Translations under genes and position numbers: made by a program
Notes under the pieces: generated by a model
What the model was told of the DNA's origin: nothing
What the model saw: the letters and a program-made list of their open reading frames with translations, nothing else
Database searches by the model: none
Source: Acanthamoeba lenticulata
Taxonomy: Eukaryota; Discosea; Longamoebia; Acanthamoebidae
Assembly (NCBI GenBank): GCA_002179805.1
Contig: NAVB01000189.1
Span: 1-40,106, forward strand
Direction: 5' to 3'
Length of the DNA: 40,106 nucleotides
Shown here: positions 13,775-24,335 of the stretch, one piece after another
How positions within the stretch are numbered: the stretch's first letter is position 1
Layout: every line of letters begins with the position of its first letter

Positions 13775-15340
13775 ATGGAGATGGAGCGAGCCATCAACCC
13801 TCGCGTCGAAGTACTGTTGCGCCTGGCTCATGAGTTGAGCTTGGCTCGCTGCACGGACCAGGTACGTGACTGCGGCTTCTATCCATGGGCGTGATAGCTG
13901 ACAGTTCTCACTGAAGGCGCCAACCTTGTCGCTGCGGGGAGAAGTGGACTTGAACTCGCTCTCTCGAGAGGGATTGGAAGCCTTCCTGAAGGAAAGGGGT
14001 GTTGCTGCGCCGCCAGGCTATAGGTGCGACTGGCATTTCAAGACACAAACACTTAGGTGAGTAACAAGAGTGTGCTGCGCAACGTGGCAGTGTTGGGGAC
14101 CTCGTGACGCTGGCAAAGCAGGCCAAGTTCTTCATGAAAAGAACACCGCCAGCGGACTCGACATCGTCAAGCAGCTTCACGCTCGCCCCTAGGCCCTCGC
14201 GCATCCCGGGAGCTGGCACTGGCGTCTTCATTCAGGTAACCTGGTTCCCCGGCATCCATTTGCTCAGGTTGAAGGGCGGGGGAAATGGTGAGGTGGTGAT
14301 GAACTCAATTGGGGTGGGGGGGGGGGAATGTGCGTCCAGGGAGCAGCCAGCAAGGGGACGGTGGTCGCTTTTTACCCCGGGTGCGTGTATGCCGAGTCTG
14401 ACCTGCCGCTGGTGTACCCCTACGTCTACCAAGACAACGATTACCTCGCCTATCGCCCCGATCGGGTGCGGTGGTGCCCGACCCATCGCGACTGAGCTCG
14501 CTTACCCACGCCTCTGTTTCTGTGTGTTTGTTTATGAGGGTATGTGTGTGTGTGTGTGTGTTTATGCGTGAATCTTACCTTCCGTGTCCTCTGCGGTGGT
14601 GGCTGCGCGGCAGCAGATGCTGATTGATGCCAACAGCAAGGACAGTTCCCGGCAGGCCTTTGTGTCTGCTTGGGCCAGAGAACACCCTCGTCAGCCACCT
14701 CCTGCAGGTGAATCGCGCACCTTCACCCTCTGCAGAGCTTCTTCTTGTCCACGCGGCTCACGGCTCACGGCTTTGGGCTTGGGGGGTTGGGGGGGGGGAC
14801 CACAGGAGAAATCCTCGATTTTGTCAAGCTCTACGCCAACCCCTTTGCGCTGGGCCACCTCGTCAACCATCCTCCGCCGGACGAGCAGCACAATGTGATC
14901 AGCGTCCCATTCGACCTCCACGAGGGCGACGTGGCAGAGGAGCTCTACCCCCACGTGCCCAATGTCTACTTTCTGCCGCCCAGGAGTCCAGCCGCTGGCG
15001 GACGGCGCGTCATCAAATCGGGCATGGTGCTCGTGGCCGCCAAGGACTTGAGTACACAGTCCCCCCCCCCATCTCGCAGGCGCATCACACTGCTCTCCCT
15101 CATCTCCTCATTCCCCCCCCCCCAATTTGGCCCTCGCTCTTGCCCTCGCTTCCTTCCTTCCCTGGCCGCACATTCAGGCAGGCTATCTGATGAATGTGGT
15201 GGTGGTGGTGGTGGTGGCGGTGATGATAATGAATTGCAGAGGATGGCGAAGAGCTGCTGATGAACTATCACTACAACGCGAAAGGCACCAACCTGCCGTC
15301 GTGGTATAATCGTCCGCCAGGACAGGTTCCTGCCCAGTAG
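13775..15340 (+). CDS. SET-domain protein, SETD9-like
   Basis: Seven exons close in frame (13775-13861, 13905-14056, 14091-14235, 14340-14465, 14614-14707, 14806-15051, 15240-15340) for 316 residues. The N-terminal third is helical and charged. The SET domain starts at IPGAGTGVFIQ (the GxG strand). It continues with KGTVVAFYPGCVY, then LIDANSK and FALGHLVNHPPPDEQHNV (the NH region), and ends with GEELLMNYHY. This order, the length and the FYPGxVY block match the animal SETD9 family, a poorly characterised putative lysine methyltransferase; I know of no firm substrate. The NHS motif reads NHP here. There is no post-SET Cys cluster. The exon 2 and exon 5 acceptors each have an in-frame alternative (12 and 3 nt). 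Start is the first ATG in this frame, though a 5' exon is possible. Confidence 0.88.
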
Positions 15341-15595
15341 TCTAGTGAGCCACTACACACGTTCCGAGTTTTTCGGTTTGCGCGCAAAAATGCAGAAGTG
15401 TAATGCGGCCTTATCCTTTTTTGTTCGCGCGTTACCCAGAAGAGCTCTTTTTGGTTTGGGGGCAGGACACCAACAGGCATGTCGAGAGTGCTGCTGTTGT
15501 TAACAACACGCCTCCAGGAGGAGGCCGAGGCGACAATACTGAAATTGGCAGTGCGGAGCAATTGGGAGTGCTGACGCCCGGCTCGCACAAGAGCT
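15341..15595 (+). promoter_or_regulatory. Intergenic region between SET protein and kinase
   Basis: These 255 bp hold the SET gene 3' end and the kinase promoter. A short ATG-initiated frame at 15479 (MSRVLLLLTTRLQEEAEA, ending at 15574) could be an upstream ORF. It could also be a first coding exon of the kinase; I cannot decide which from the sequence. Confidence 0.4.
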
Positions 15596-18500
15596 ATGGA
15601 CAACCGGGGCCGCACCCACCACGGAGCGCTGGCAAGTGCTTCCGGAGCCTTTAGTACCAGTCGCGACATGTCGGCCAAGGCTCTTCTCTCCACCAGCGTA
15701 CCCTCTTCTTCTTCTTCTTCTCCTTCTCTCCCCCACCTCGAACTAGACACACACACACACACATGTGACCGACGAGTCTATTCACATGGGCCACATGTCA
15801 GGCCGGGGCCACGGTGACGGATGACCCCGACCAGCAGTTTCTGGAAACGCTGAAGGAGCGCTTGCAAGAGCAGGACGAGGAGCTTGACGAGGACCAGGAA
15901 GAAGAAGTCCTGAATACTCTCCTCGAGATCATCGGCGAGCAGCGAGACGGGTCATGCGTGGCCAAGGCGGTGATAGAATGGTGCGTGGTTGTGCTCTCCG
16001 CGCTCAGCGACGCTGTTGCCGGGCCAGCTCGTGTGCGCCCTCTGACAACCCCCCTTTTGGGTTTGGGCCCATCGGCGTGTGGTATTGCGGTGTTGTGGTC
16101 TTGTGGCGCCACGACAGCCTGGTGTTGCTGGGCGATCGCATGAAGACCGGCCGCACCGGAGGACTCGGCGGCAGGTTGGCCGTGGAGCTGCATGGCGAGC
16201 GTAAGGGCGAGGTGTTGCGTGCGATCGTGGGGCTGATCGACATGTTGCCCCACTTGCGGTCCTCGTTTGCCGGTCACTTCGTGAGTGGCCTCATCAACCA
16301 GCTCATTCTCCACCTGCACCCGTCCAACGTGGAGGCTGGCATGCACGTCCTCAAGCATCTCCTCCTCTCCTCACCGGAGGGCGTCTGCAGCCTCGTTCGG
16401 TACAGTCCTCTTTTTTTTCCCTTTTTATTTGTCATTTAATATTTAATTTTTTATTAATGCATTTATCCCAATAATTAGGCAAGTGGACCTGGGACGAGGC
16501 AGCGGCCGGGGAGAGCCTCCTGCCGGCGTGAACATGCGGTTCGTGGGGGACCACTTCTGCACGGGCATCAAGCTGGGCAAGGGCATGTTCGGCACCGTCT
16601 TCTTGGGGTACCACGTCAAGACGGCCAAGCGGGTGGCCATCAAGGTCTTTGACTGGGAGACCCTCACCAAGGCCGGCAAGCGACCGGAGCGCAAGGCCGA
16701 AAAGCAGTTGCGACGGGAGATCGAGCTGATGCGCGAGGCGCACCATCCGAACATCGTGCAGCTGCTTGACGTCGTGCTGACCCACCCGGAATCCGCAGCG
16801 TGGTCCCGCCCGCGCTCGTGGGCAGAGCTCATCAGCCTCATCAAGAGCCACGCGCACAGCATCCACCTCATCCTCGAGTACGTTCCCGGCGGGGACATGC
16901 GCGACTACCTCCGCAAGAAGGGCCGCCTCTCCGAAAAGGAGTCCCGCTATTGGCTGCGCCAGCTCGGTCCGCCCCCTTCCCCTCCCCCCCCCCCACCAGC
17001 AGCAGCATCAGCCCCGTTGGATGGGGGGTCTAGTTGGCTACTCTGCTCTCGACGCAACCCTCTGCTCACACACGCATGATGATGCCCCCCTCCATCACTC
17101 TCCTCTCTCTTCCTCACTTGTCACACACATATAAACAGCGTCGGGAATGAAGTTCATGAAGGACAAGGGCATCCTCCACCGCGATCTCAAGGTCTGCTTC
17201 TCCTTCTGCTTCTGCTTCTGCTTCTCCTCCTGCTTCTCCTCCTGCTGCTGGCTTCTCCAGGCCTTCTTGCCAGGCCAGGCCAGGCCATCTTCATACACAC
17301 GCACACACACACTCACACAAAGAGAAAGAGAGGAAGACACACACACACACACACCGCGCACACAGACATGGACACAGACACAGACAGACAGGCTAACCCT
17401 TAGGGTGGGGGCCTTGTTGGGGGGGGGGGAATGGATGGTGAGGCAGCCGGATAATCTGCTGCTGACGGCGCCCGATGAGAGCGGGGTGCTCAAAGTGGCC
17501 GACTTCGGGTTGGGGCGATTTCTGCATGCCGGTGAGGTGGCCGAGACGGGCGGGGTCGGCACCCCGCTCTACATGGCCCCCGAGATCTTGCAGTGGCAGG
17601 TCCGCCCCTCCCCCTCCCCTCCCCCAATAGATGCATATGTTTCTGGCCTGTATGTATGGATGCCGACGAATGCATGCTGCAGCCTCATACGGCGAAAGCG
17701 GACCTGTGGAGCGTGGGGGTCCTCGTGTACAAGATGCTCACCGACGACTTCCCCTTCCCGGCTTCCAACCCGCGACAAGTACACCTTCTTCCCCTCCTCG
17801 ACATTCTCTTCCCTCCTTCTTCCCCCTGCCCCCCACTTCCCTCCCAAGTGCTGGCCCATTGGGGGGGGGGACAATGGGCGCCCTGGCGGTGATGATCCCA
17901 AGTGAATGCACTGACCCCCCGCCCTCCGCATGCGGGTTGGTTGATTGGGTGGGTGGTACATGGCGGCACGCGCCTCCTCAGCTTTTGGACCGCATACTCA
18001 ACGAATCGCTCACATTCCCGTCCGATCTGCAACTGACGGATGAGATGAAGGACCTCCTCTCGCGTCTCCTCCAACGCGTACATCCCTTCATCATCTTCTT
18101 CCTCCTCCTCCTCCTCCTCATCTGCTGCTGCCTTGTCGCCTTCTCCTCCTCCTCCTCCCCCCCCCCGCTCACTCGTGTCATTTGGGTGGGGATTGAATGG
18201 GATGGAATGGGATTGCGGCGTGTGTGTGTGTGTGTGTGGAACAACTGGCAGGACGAGTCGCTGCGAATATCGTGGAACGAGTTCTTCATGCACCCGTGCG
18301 TGAACCTCATGAACGAGGTGTGGGGCGCTGGTGGAGACTCACCGCAGCAGTCGGCCCTCTCGGCCTCCTATTCGGAGCTCCTCCGCGAACTGGAAGCCCG
18401 CGAGCGGGAGGCCGACCTCCTGCGCGAGTACCTTGTCCCGCCCCTCTATTGCTTGCTGCAAGAAGAGAGCCCTCTGACTCTGCGTGTCCTGCAACAGTTC

Positions 18501-19395
18501 GCTGGCTGCTGCGGAAAAGGCCCACCGGGAGCTCCTTGACCAGCTCCGCGAGAAGGACGCCCTGCTGGAGGCGTTCCGGCGGAACGAGAGCCTCTTCAGA
18601 GAAGAGATTCTCCAGCTCAAGGACACCCGAGCCAGGTACGCTTCGTATAACCTCCCCCAGCAGCATGGCCGGTCCCTCCCTCCCCCCCTCTGATGGTTCC
18701 CACATCCGCCATGTTCTCATGTGTACAGAGAGAACGAAGAGAGGAACATGGAGCAAACCAAGCGAGTCGAGGCGCTCGAACAGCTCCTGCGTGACACAGA
18801 GGCTGCTCTGCAGCAGAGCGACGCCAAAGGTCGAGAACGCAAGAAGGTGCGCCCTGGGTGATGTTGTCGTTGTTCTGGACTCCGCACCCGGTCGTCACTT
18901 CCGATCTTATGTGCTGACGTTGCCACACGTGATGCAGGAAGTGCACCGCTTGAAGAAGAAGCTGCGCCAACGCGAAGCGGCCGAAGGGGACCGGGTGGCC
19001 ACCTTATTTCAGACACAGAACAAGATCGACGCAGGGACGCCACTGAAGGGGCAGCGTGAGGAAAAGACGGAGCTGCACGTCCTCAAGGAGAATCTCAAGA
19101 AGAAGGAGAAGGAAGAGCGCAGATCTTTCGACAAGATCAACAAGCTCAAGAAAGAGCGCGACGAGTTCGCCGCCGAACGCGCGGCGCTTCAGGTACACCC
19201 AGCACCACCGATGCACCACCACCAGCACAGCACTGACGGTGCGTTTTCCAGGTGGAGTGCGAGCGGCTGGCGGAGCAGCTCGAAGCGACAGTGATACCTA
19301 CCCTCGTTTCTCCCAGCAGCTCTCCCGCACGATCATCCCCACGCACCACGCCTCTCTCGCCGCCAGGCGGCCGCTCACGCAAAACCTCCAAATAA
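15596..19395 (+). CDS. ULK/ATG1-like Ser/Thr kinase with N-terminal helical region and C-terminal coiled coil
   Basis: Thirteen exons close in frame: 15596-15697, 15802-15980, 16118-16399, 16479-16966, 17139-17191, 17447-17599, 17683-17778, 17982-18077, 18252-18427, 18498-18635, 18729-18846, 18938-19192 and 19252-19395. They give 759 residues. Residues about 35-190 are helical and ARM/HEAT-like with an acidic start. The kinase (about 200-500) has GKGMFGTV (P-loop), VAIKVF (Lys), EIELM (helix-C Glu), a roughly 25-residue insert before the hinge, LEYVPGGDMRDYL and HRDLK|PDN split by an intron. DFG and APE follow in VADFGLGRF and YMAPEIL, so it is predicted active. The rest is a long coiled coil with a Ser/Pro-rich tail. 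The kinase core is ULK/ATG1-like, but these normally start with the kinase domain, so orthology is open. ATG 15596 follows an in-frame stop at 15572. Confidence 0.9.
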
Positions 19396-19543
19396 GGCAG
19401 ATATATCGCCCTTGGGAGGGTAGAATGCATGTGTGTATGTTTTGGCGTGTTGCTGCTTGTACCAGTACCAGATGTAGTTGTTTTCCAAAACAGATCTCTT
19501 TATCGAAAATCGGGGAGAGGGCGAGTAAATGGGCCATCGATGA
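19396..19543. other. Convergent 148-bp gap, kinase / RRP6 3' ends
   Basis: The two stop codons face each other across 148 bp. I see no AATAAA on either strand, so 3' UTRs may be very short or use variant signals. Confidence 0.5.
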
Positions 19544-22500
19544 TCACTTGCGCGGCCACTGGCCACGGTTCTCGCCGCCACGCGCCGCGCCAAAGGTTTG
19601 CGTCTTGCTGCGGTCCTTGCGCGCGAAACGGCCGCCCCGGCTGCCTCCGCCCCTCGGGCCACTGCCAAAGGCGTTGATGTTGGCGTGCGGATCGAAGGGA
19701 GCCTGCTGCGACGCACTGGAGCCGCTTCGCTGCTTCGCGCCGCTTCGCGAGTTGCGCGCCGTAAACGCGTGGTCGCTGCCCGCCGAGGACTTGTCGGCGT
19801 GCTGCCCGCCGAATGGCGAGGGCGCCGCCGAGTAGTCGAAAGGAGCCACTGCTGCCGAACCACTGCTTCCGCCGCCACCAGCTGCCGCCGCCGCGGCTTC
19901 CTGGGCGCGCTTGGCCTCCTTGGCCGAGGCCCACCCGATCTCCTGCATAAAGTCCTCGTCGTTCATGTCGCTCACCTTCTGCTTCTTACGCCCGCTCTCT
20001 GGGGATGGGGTCGTGCACGTCGCATTCCCATCACCCATCGATCCCACCAAGAGAGAGAGAGAGAGAGAGAGGAAGTGAGCGAGAGAGTGAGAGAGAGAGA
20101 CCCCTTGCACTCACAACACCAAGAAGAAGAGGAGGAAGCACAAGAAGAAGAAGGGAGAAGGAAGGAGAGGAGGAGGCAAGAGGAGGCAACAGACCGTGAG
20201 CAGCCGAGTCGGCGCCGTCAAAGGACTCGTCGGAGGCGGAGGAGAACTTGACGGGAGAGAAGGGCTCCGTGGCGGTCTCCTTGGAGTCCTCCTTGAGCTT
20301 GCGCTTCTCCTTGTTCCGCTTCCGGTTCTTGTTGGAGATCTCGTAGATCTCCTGCATCGACCGCGGCACGTCCGCCATCTCCGGGTCCGCCTTCTTGGCC
20401 CCGGCTTTGGTCGTGGTCGTCTTCTTGGCCTGGTCCTCTTTGTCCGCTCCCTCCTCCTCCTCCTTGCCCTCCGCCATTACTTCGTCTGCAACCCCCCCCC
20501 CCCAAATCGCCCGAGTCAGCGACGCCATCATTCCAGTCAAATTATTATTCATTTCCTTATAAATAATAGAAAGGAAAAAATAAATAATGAGGAATCATCG
20601 TCATCCTTTGGGGAGGGGAGGGGGAAGACGTACGCCAGGGGAGGAGGCCCTGCGTGGAGATGGAGGAGGAGATGAGCATGGCCGTCTTCTTGTCCTCGTC
20701 CGAATCCGAGTCCTCGTCCGAGTCGGCCATGGAGGCGGAGGACGGGGCGGCAGAGGCGAGGCTGCCGAAGAGGCTGCTGCCGGCCTGCGGGATGACCGTT
20801 TGGTTGTTCTTGTTCACCGGCGAGCACACCGCCGCACGTCCGCTTCCGTCCCGCGGGGATGTCCACCCTGTTGGTGTTTTTGCCCAATTCGCATGCCCGG
20901 CACATTCATCAATCATTCATCATCATCATCATCTTCGTCATCAGCAATCCATCGATCAAGCAAGAAATAGAAATGAAAACCAGTGGGCAATCCCATCATG
21001 ATGATGACGATGAGGATGATGATGATGATGACAAATGTGCAATGAATTGGGGGTTGGGGGGGGGGAAGGGCTGTACCGGCGGTGGAGTAGAGCTCGTCCT
21101 TGGAGAGGATGGGGCTCTCTGTGTCCCGCCTGCTGCTGCTGCTGCTGCTGCTGCTGGCGCCTGCTGTAGACGACGTGGTCGTAGCAGCGGCCGCGCCGGA
21201 AGGCGTCGACGAAGAAGCGGACTCGGCGGCGAGGATGGTGGGGCCCATGCGCTGGTGGGTGGGCGCCATGAGGGGCCGGTACGTCGCCTCCCACCGCGAC
21301 TGCGCGCCGTCCCCTGATCATCGTGATGATGACGATGAAGATGAAGATGAAGATCAGTTATAGTGGTGGTGGCAAGAGCAGGAGGAGGAGGAGGAGGAGG
21401 AGGCAGGGAGCAGGAGGGGAAGACCTTGGGCGGGATCGGCGCGGGCGGCGCGGATGGCGGAGACGAGGACGTCGGCGTTGATGCGGACGAGCGGAGGGAC
21501 CGGGTTGCAGCAGGCGAGGAGGGCCGGGACGGTGTCGGGCATGAGCTCGGCGATGTGGAAGAGCATGTGGTTGGGCAGGACGTAGCGGTACGACTCGTCC
21601 TCTTCGCGCGCGGCGGTGTCGCGCCACTTGTAGACGGCGGCCAGGACGCGCATCTGCTGGTCGTTGAAGACGTAGTTGAAGCGGTGGTAGAGGGCCAGGT
21701 GGCTCGTGGGCGTCCACTGCGGCTTCTCGTACTGCAGGAGGCACAGCTCGCGGCTCCGGTTGAGGACCGTCAGGAGCAGGTCGTTGGACATGTTGGCCCG
21801 CCCGATCAACTCGTTCCTGCCCCAGCCCCGCGCATGCGCACATTCATTAGATTCTTCGCCGCGACAGCAAAAATCTCGAGAAAAATGCAAAGAAGAGAGA
21901 GAGAGAAGGGGAGGCAGGAGCGCACCGGAGCTTGTCGTAGATGGGAAGGAGGTAGTGGGTGTCCTCCCGCGCGTACTTGAGCATCTCCTCGGGGAGCGGC
22001 CGAATGCGCCAATCGGCCAGCTGGTACTTCTTGTCGGCCACCACCCCGCAGTGGTGGCGCAGCAGGTAGGCCAGCGAGAACGACGGGTACTCCAGCACGC
22101 GGCACGCCTGTCCCAGCACCACCGAATTTTTATTTAAAAAAAAAAGAAAAAAAAAAGAAAGAGACACGCATGGATCACGCGATCACCGCGTCAACCGTTC
22201 GGCTCATCCGCCCATCGTTTGCCTCTCTCGCGCGGTGGGAGAGAAAAGAGAGAGAAAAGGGGATTTGGGGGTTTAAGGAGGGGGGGGGGTGTGGGCGGAC
22301 CTGGCCGGTGTCAAACATGTTGATGAGGTAGAGCCCAAAGTCGCGCTGGAGCCACACGACGTCGCTGTCGCTGCCGTGCAGGACCTTCACGATGGCCGGA
22401 TCGTGGAAGGCCCCCTTGAGCACATGCATGTGCTCCCGCAGCGCCAGCGTGTCCACGATAAAGTCCTCTGGTGATGATGATGACGATGACAATAGTGGTG

Positions 22501-24144
22501 GGGGGATGACAACCAGCCGGCCCCCGTCAGCGTCTTCGCCCTCTTCCCTCCTTCCCTCCCATCTCTCCGGGGAGAGAGAGAGAGAAAGAAAGGAGAGCAG
22601 CAGCAGCAAAAGGGAAAGGGGCGCGTGACGGCACATACCGGAGCGCGTGGAGATCTGCATGAGGCACGTGAAGCCCTGGAAGGACCGGTAGGAGTGATGC
22701 TCCAGATCCACCGCGAACTCGGACTGCGCTTCGAGCTTGCTGGCGAGCTCCTGCAGCTCCCTCTCCGTCGCGATCTGTGCGTGCGCGCATCCCGTGCCCC
22801 GATCCCATTCCCAGTTCATTCAGATCATCTTCTCCATCACCATCGCGATGTTGATGACGATGATACCGACGATGGGGAGAAGGAGGGAGGCGCGTGCGTA
22901 CAAAGGAGAAGGGAACGTCCTCGAGAGGGCGGACGGGCTGCTCCACGCAGGAGCCCAGCTGGGAGGGCACGTACGCCAGGTCGGCCAGCTCCTCGTAGAA
23001 GGGATGCGCGTAGCTGTTTTATAAAGTACGCCCCGCCCCGAAATGGGAGATCCCGCCAATGGAATGATTATAATGTTGACGCAAGTGGCGGCGGCAGGAG
23101 CATATATGGGGCACGCACATGGAGGATGAAGGGTCGGAGGGGAGGGTGATGCCAAGCTTGGAGGTCAGGTGGCTCTGCAGCTCCTTCGTCATGCCCGAGT
23201 CTGCCCGAGAAGAAGGGACGACCTCCTTTCCATGAGCGAGATGATCTCATCCAGGTACAGGCGGGGGCAAAGGAGAGAAGAAGCGGAGGAGAGAGAGGAA
23301 AGGAGATTGATGACGATGATGATGATGATCGGAACCCACTCAAGTGGGGAGGGCAACGGGGGAGCACCGGTTGCGGGGGCGGTGGCGGGCTTCTCGCCGC
23401 GGCGATAGGGAAGGGGCATCCACGGGGTGAGGGAGTTGTCGACGGGGTCCTTGAACTGCAGCTGCGGCCGCAGCACGTTGCTGCCGTGGAAGAGGTGGAA
23501 GTCCCGCCCCTGCAAGCGTGCGTCCCAAGACCCAGGGTCACTACTCGTACTACATGCGGTGTAATATGCCTGGTGGAGAGCGGCACAAAAGAGCCGAGAG
23601 GACGCGCGGGCAGCGCACAAGAACAACACACTGCAGGGAAGGGAGCACTCGACACGGTACCTTTTCGTGCGCAGCAGAGGCGCTGAGGACGACCTTGGGG
23701 CGGTTGCTCTGGCCGCGCACCTCATCGGCAAAGTTGGCCTGGCCAAGCAACTCGCGTGAGAAAAAGAGCAAGGAACAAAGAGAGGACAAGCTCGCGCACC
23801 ACTCGCTCAAGCAAGAAATCTGTGGAATCAACAATAGCCTCAAATCGGTCTGTGACATCCTCTGGATCGGTCGCATCGTCCACTCGCGGGGGGTTGCGAG
23901 GCAGCTCGTGTCGAATCAATTCCTGAGCCAAACCGAGCAGACGAGTCTGGAGCTTGCGCATGGTGGGACGGAACGAGGCCGGCCCCCGGAAGGAAGCTGT
24001 AGAGAGGAATGAGAATTCATCGGCCTCTGGGAGTTCATTGGCGAGGGCCGCCGCGCTTGCGAGACGGCCAACAAGGCCTCGGCCAAACTCCTCAACCGAG
24101 GCGTGCTCCAAGAACCCAGCCTGCTCAGAGCCGGATGCTGCCAT
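19544..24144 (-). CDS. RRP6: Exosome 3'-5' exoribonuclease RRP6 (EXOSC10)
   Basis: RRP6 is the distributive 3'-5' exonuclease of the nuclear exosome, acting in rRNA, snoRNA and nuclear mRNA processing and decay. The true ATG is at 24144 ([11 protein letters not shown]). The first exon (to about 23805) is the PMC2NT domain that binds the RRP47/C1D cofactor. The [13 protein letters not shown] block follows near 23490, and [14 protein letters not shown] near 22930. DEDD-Y catalytic parts are present: FAVDLEHHS (DxE, about 22715), [16 protein letters not shown] (about 22370) and [13 protein letters not shown] (Asp and Tyr, about 21965). The HRDC domain spans about 21700-21430. The tail (20500-19544) is Lys-rich, then Gly/Ser-rich with an RGG-like stretch ([12 protein letters not shown]) and ends NRGQWPRK. 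Catalytic residues are intact. Exon edges were only partly traced. Confidence 0.93.
20493..20630 (-). other. RRP6 intron with C-rich 5' end and G-run at 3' end
   Basis: On the sense strand a 5' site (GTACGTC) is followed at once by C5-T-C4-T-C4. The 3' end has a 12-14-nt G-run immediately before TTGCAG. The middle is AT-rich (about 20535-20590). Confidence 0.7.
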
Positions 24145-24243
24145 CACAGAAAAATGAAGATGCAGATGTGGCCGATTTGTCTCTCGTTGTTTTTTCCCGC
24201 CCTTTCGTACGAAAAGAAACAGAACCGGAAAACATGTTTTGGA

Positions 24244-24259
24244 TTTATTTTAATTTATT
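24244..24259 (-). terminator. Two AATAAA polyadenylation hexamers, paxillin-like gene
   Basis: TTTATT occurs at 24244-24249 and 24254-24259 on the plus strand, giving two AATAAA hexamers on the sense strand about 77-92 nt after the paxillin-like stop codon. The surrounding 191-bp gap to RRP6 (24145-24335) is AT-rich at this point. The spacing matches two other minus-strand genes in the window. Confidence 0.6.
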
Positions 24260-24335
24260 TTAGTGCTTCTTCGTGGTGTACAGGGCCCAGGCTTGCTGCG
24301 CAACAACAAGCCAGACACAGCGGACGCGTGTTAGC

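Noticed and set aside
17391..17408. CTAACCC next to TTAGGG, resembling a head-to-head telomere junction
   Set aside because: Only one unit on each side, inside a kinase intron, with no longer telomeric array. Chance is the simplest reading.
24145..24147. Start one codon earlier for RRP6
   Set aside because: That codon is GTG; the ATG at 24144 is used.
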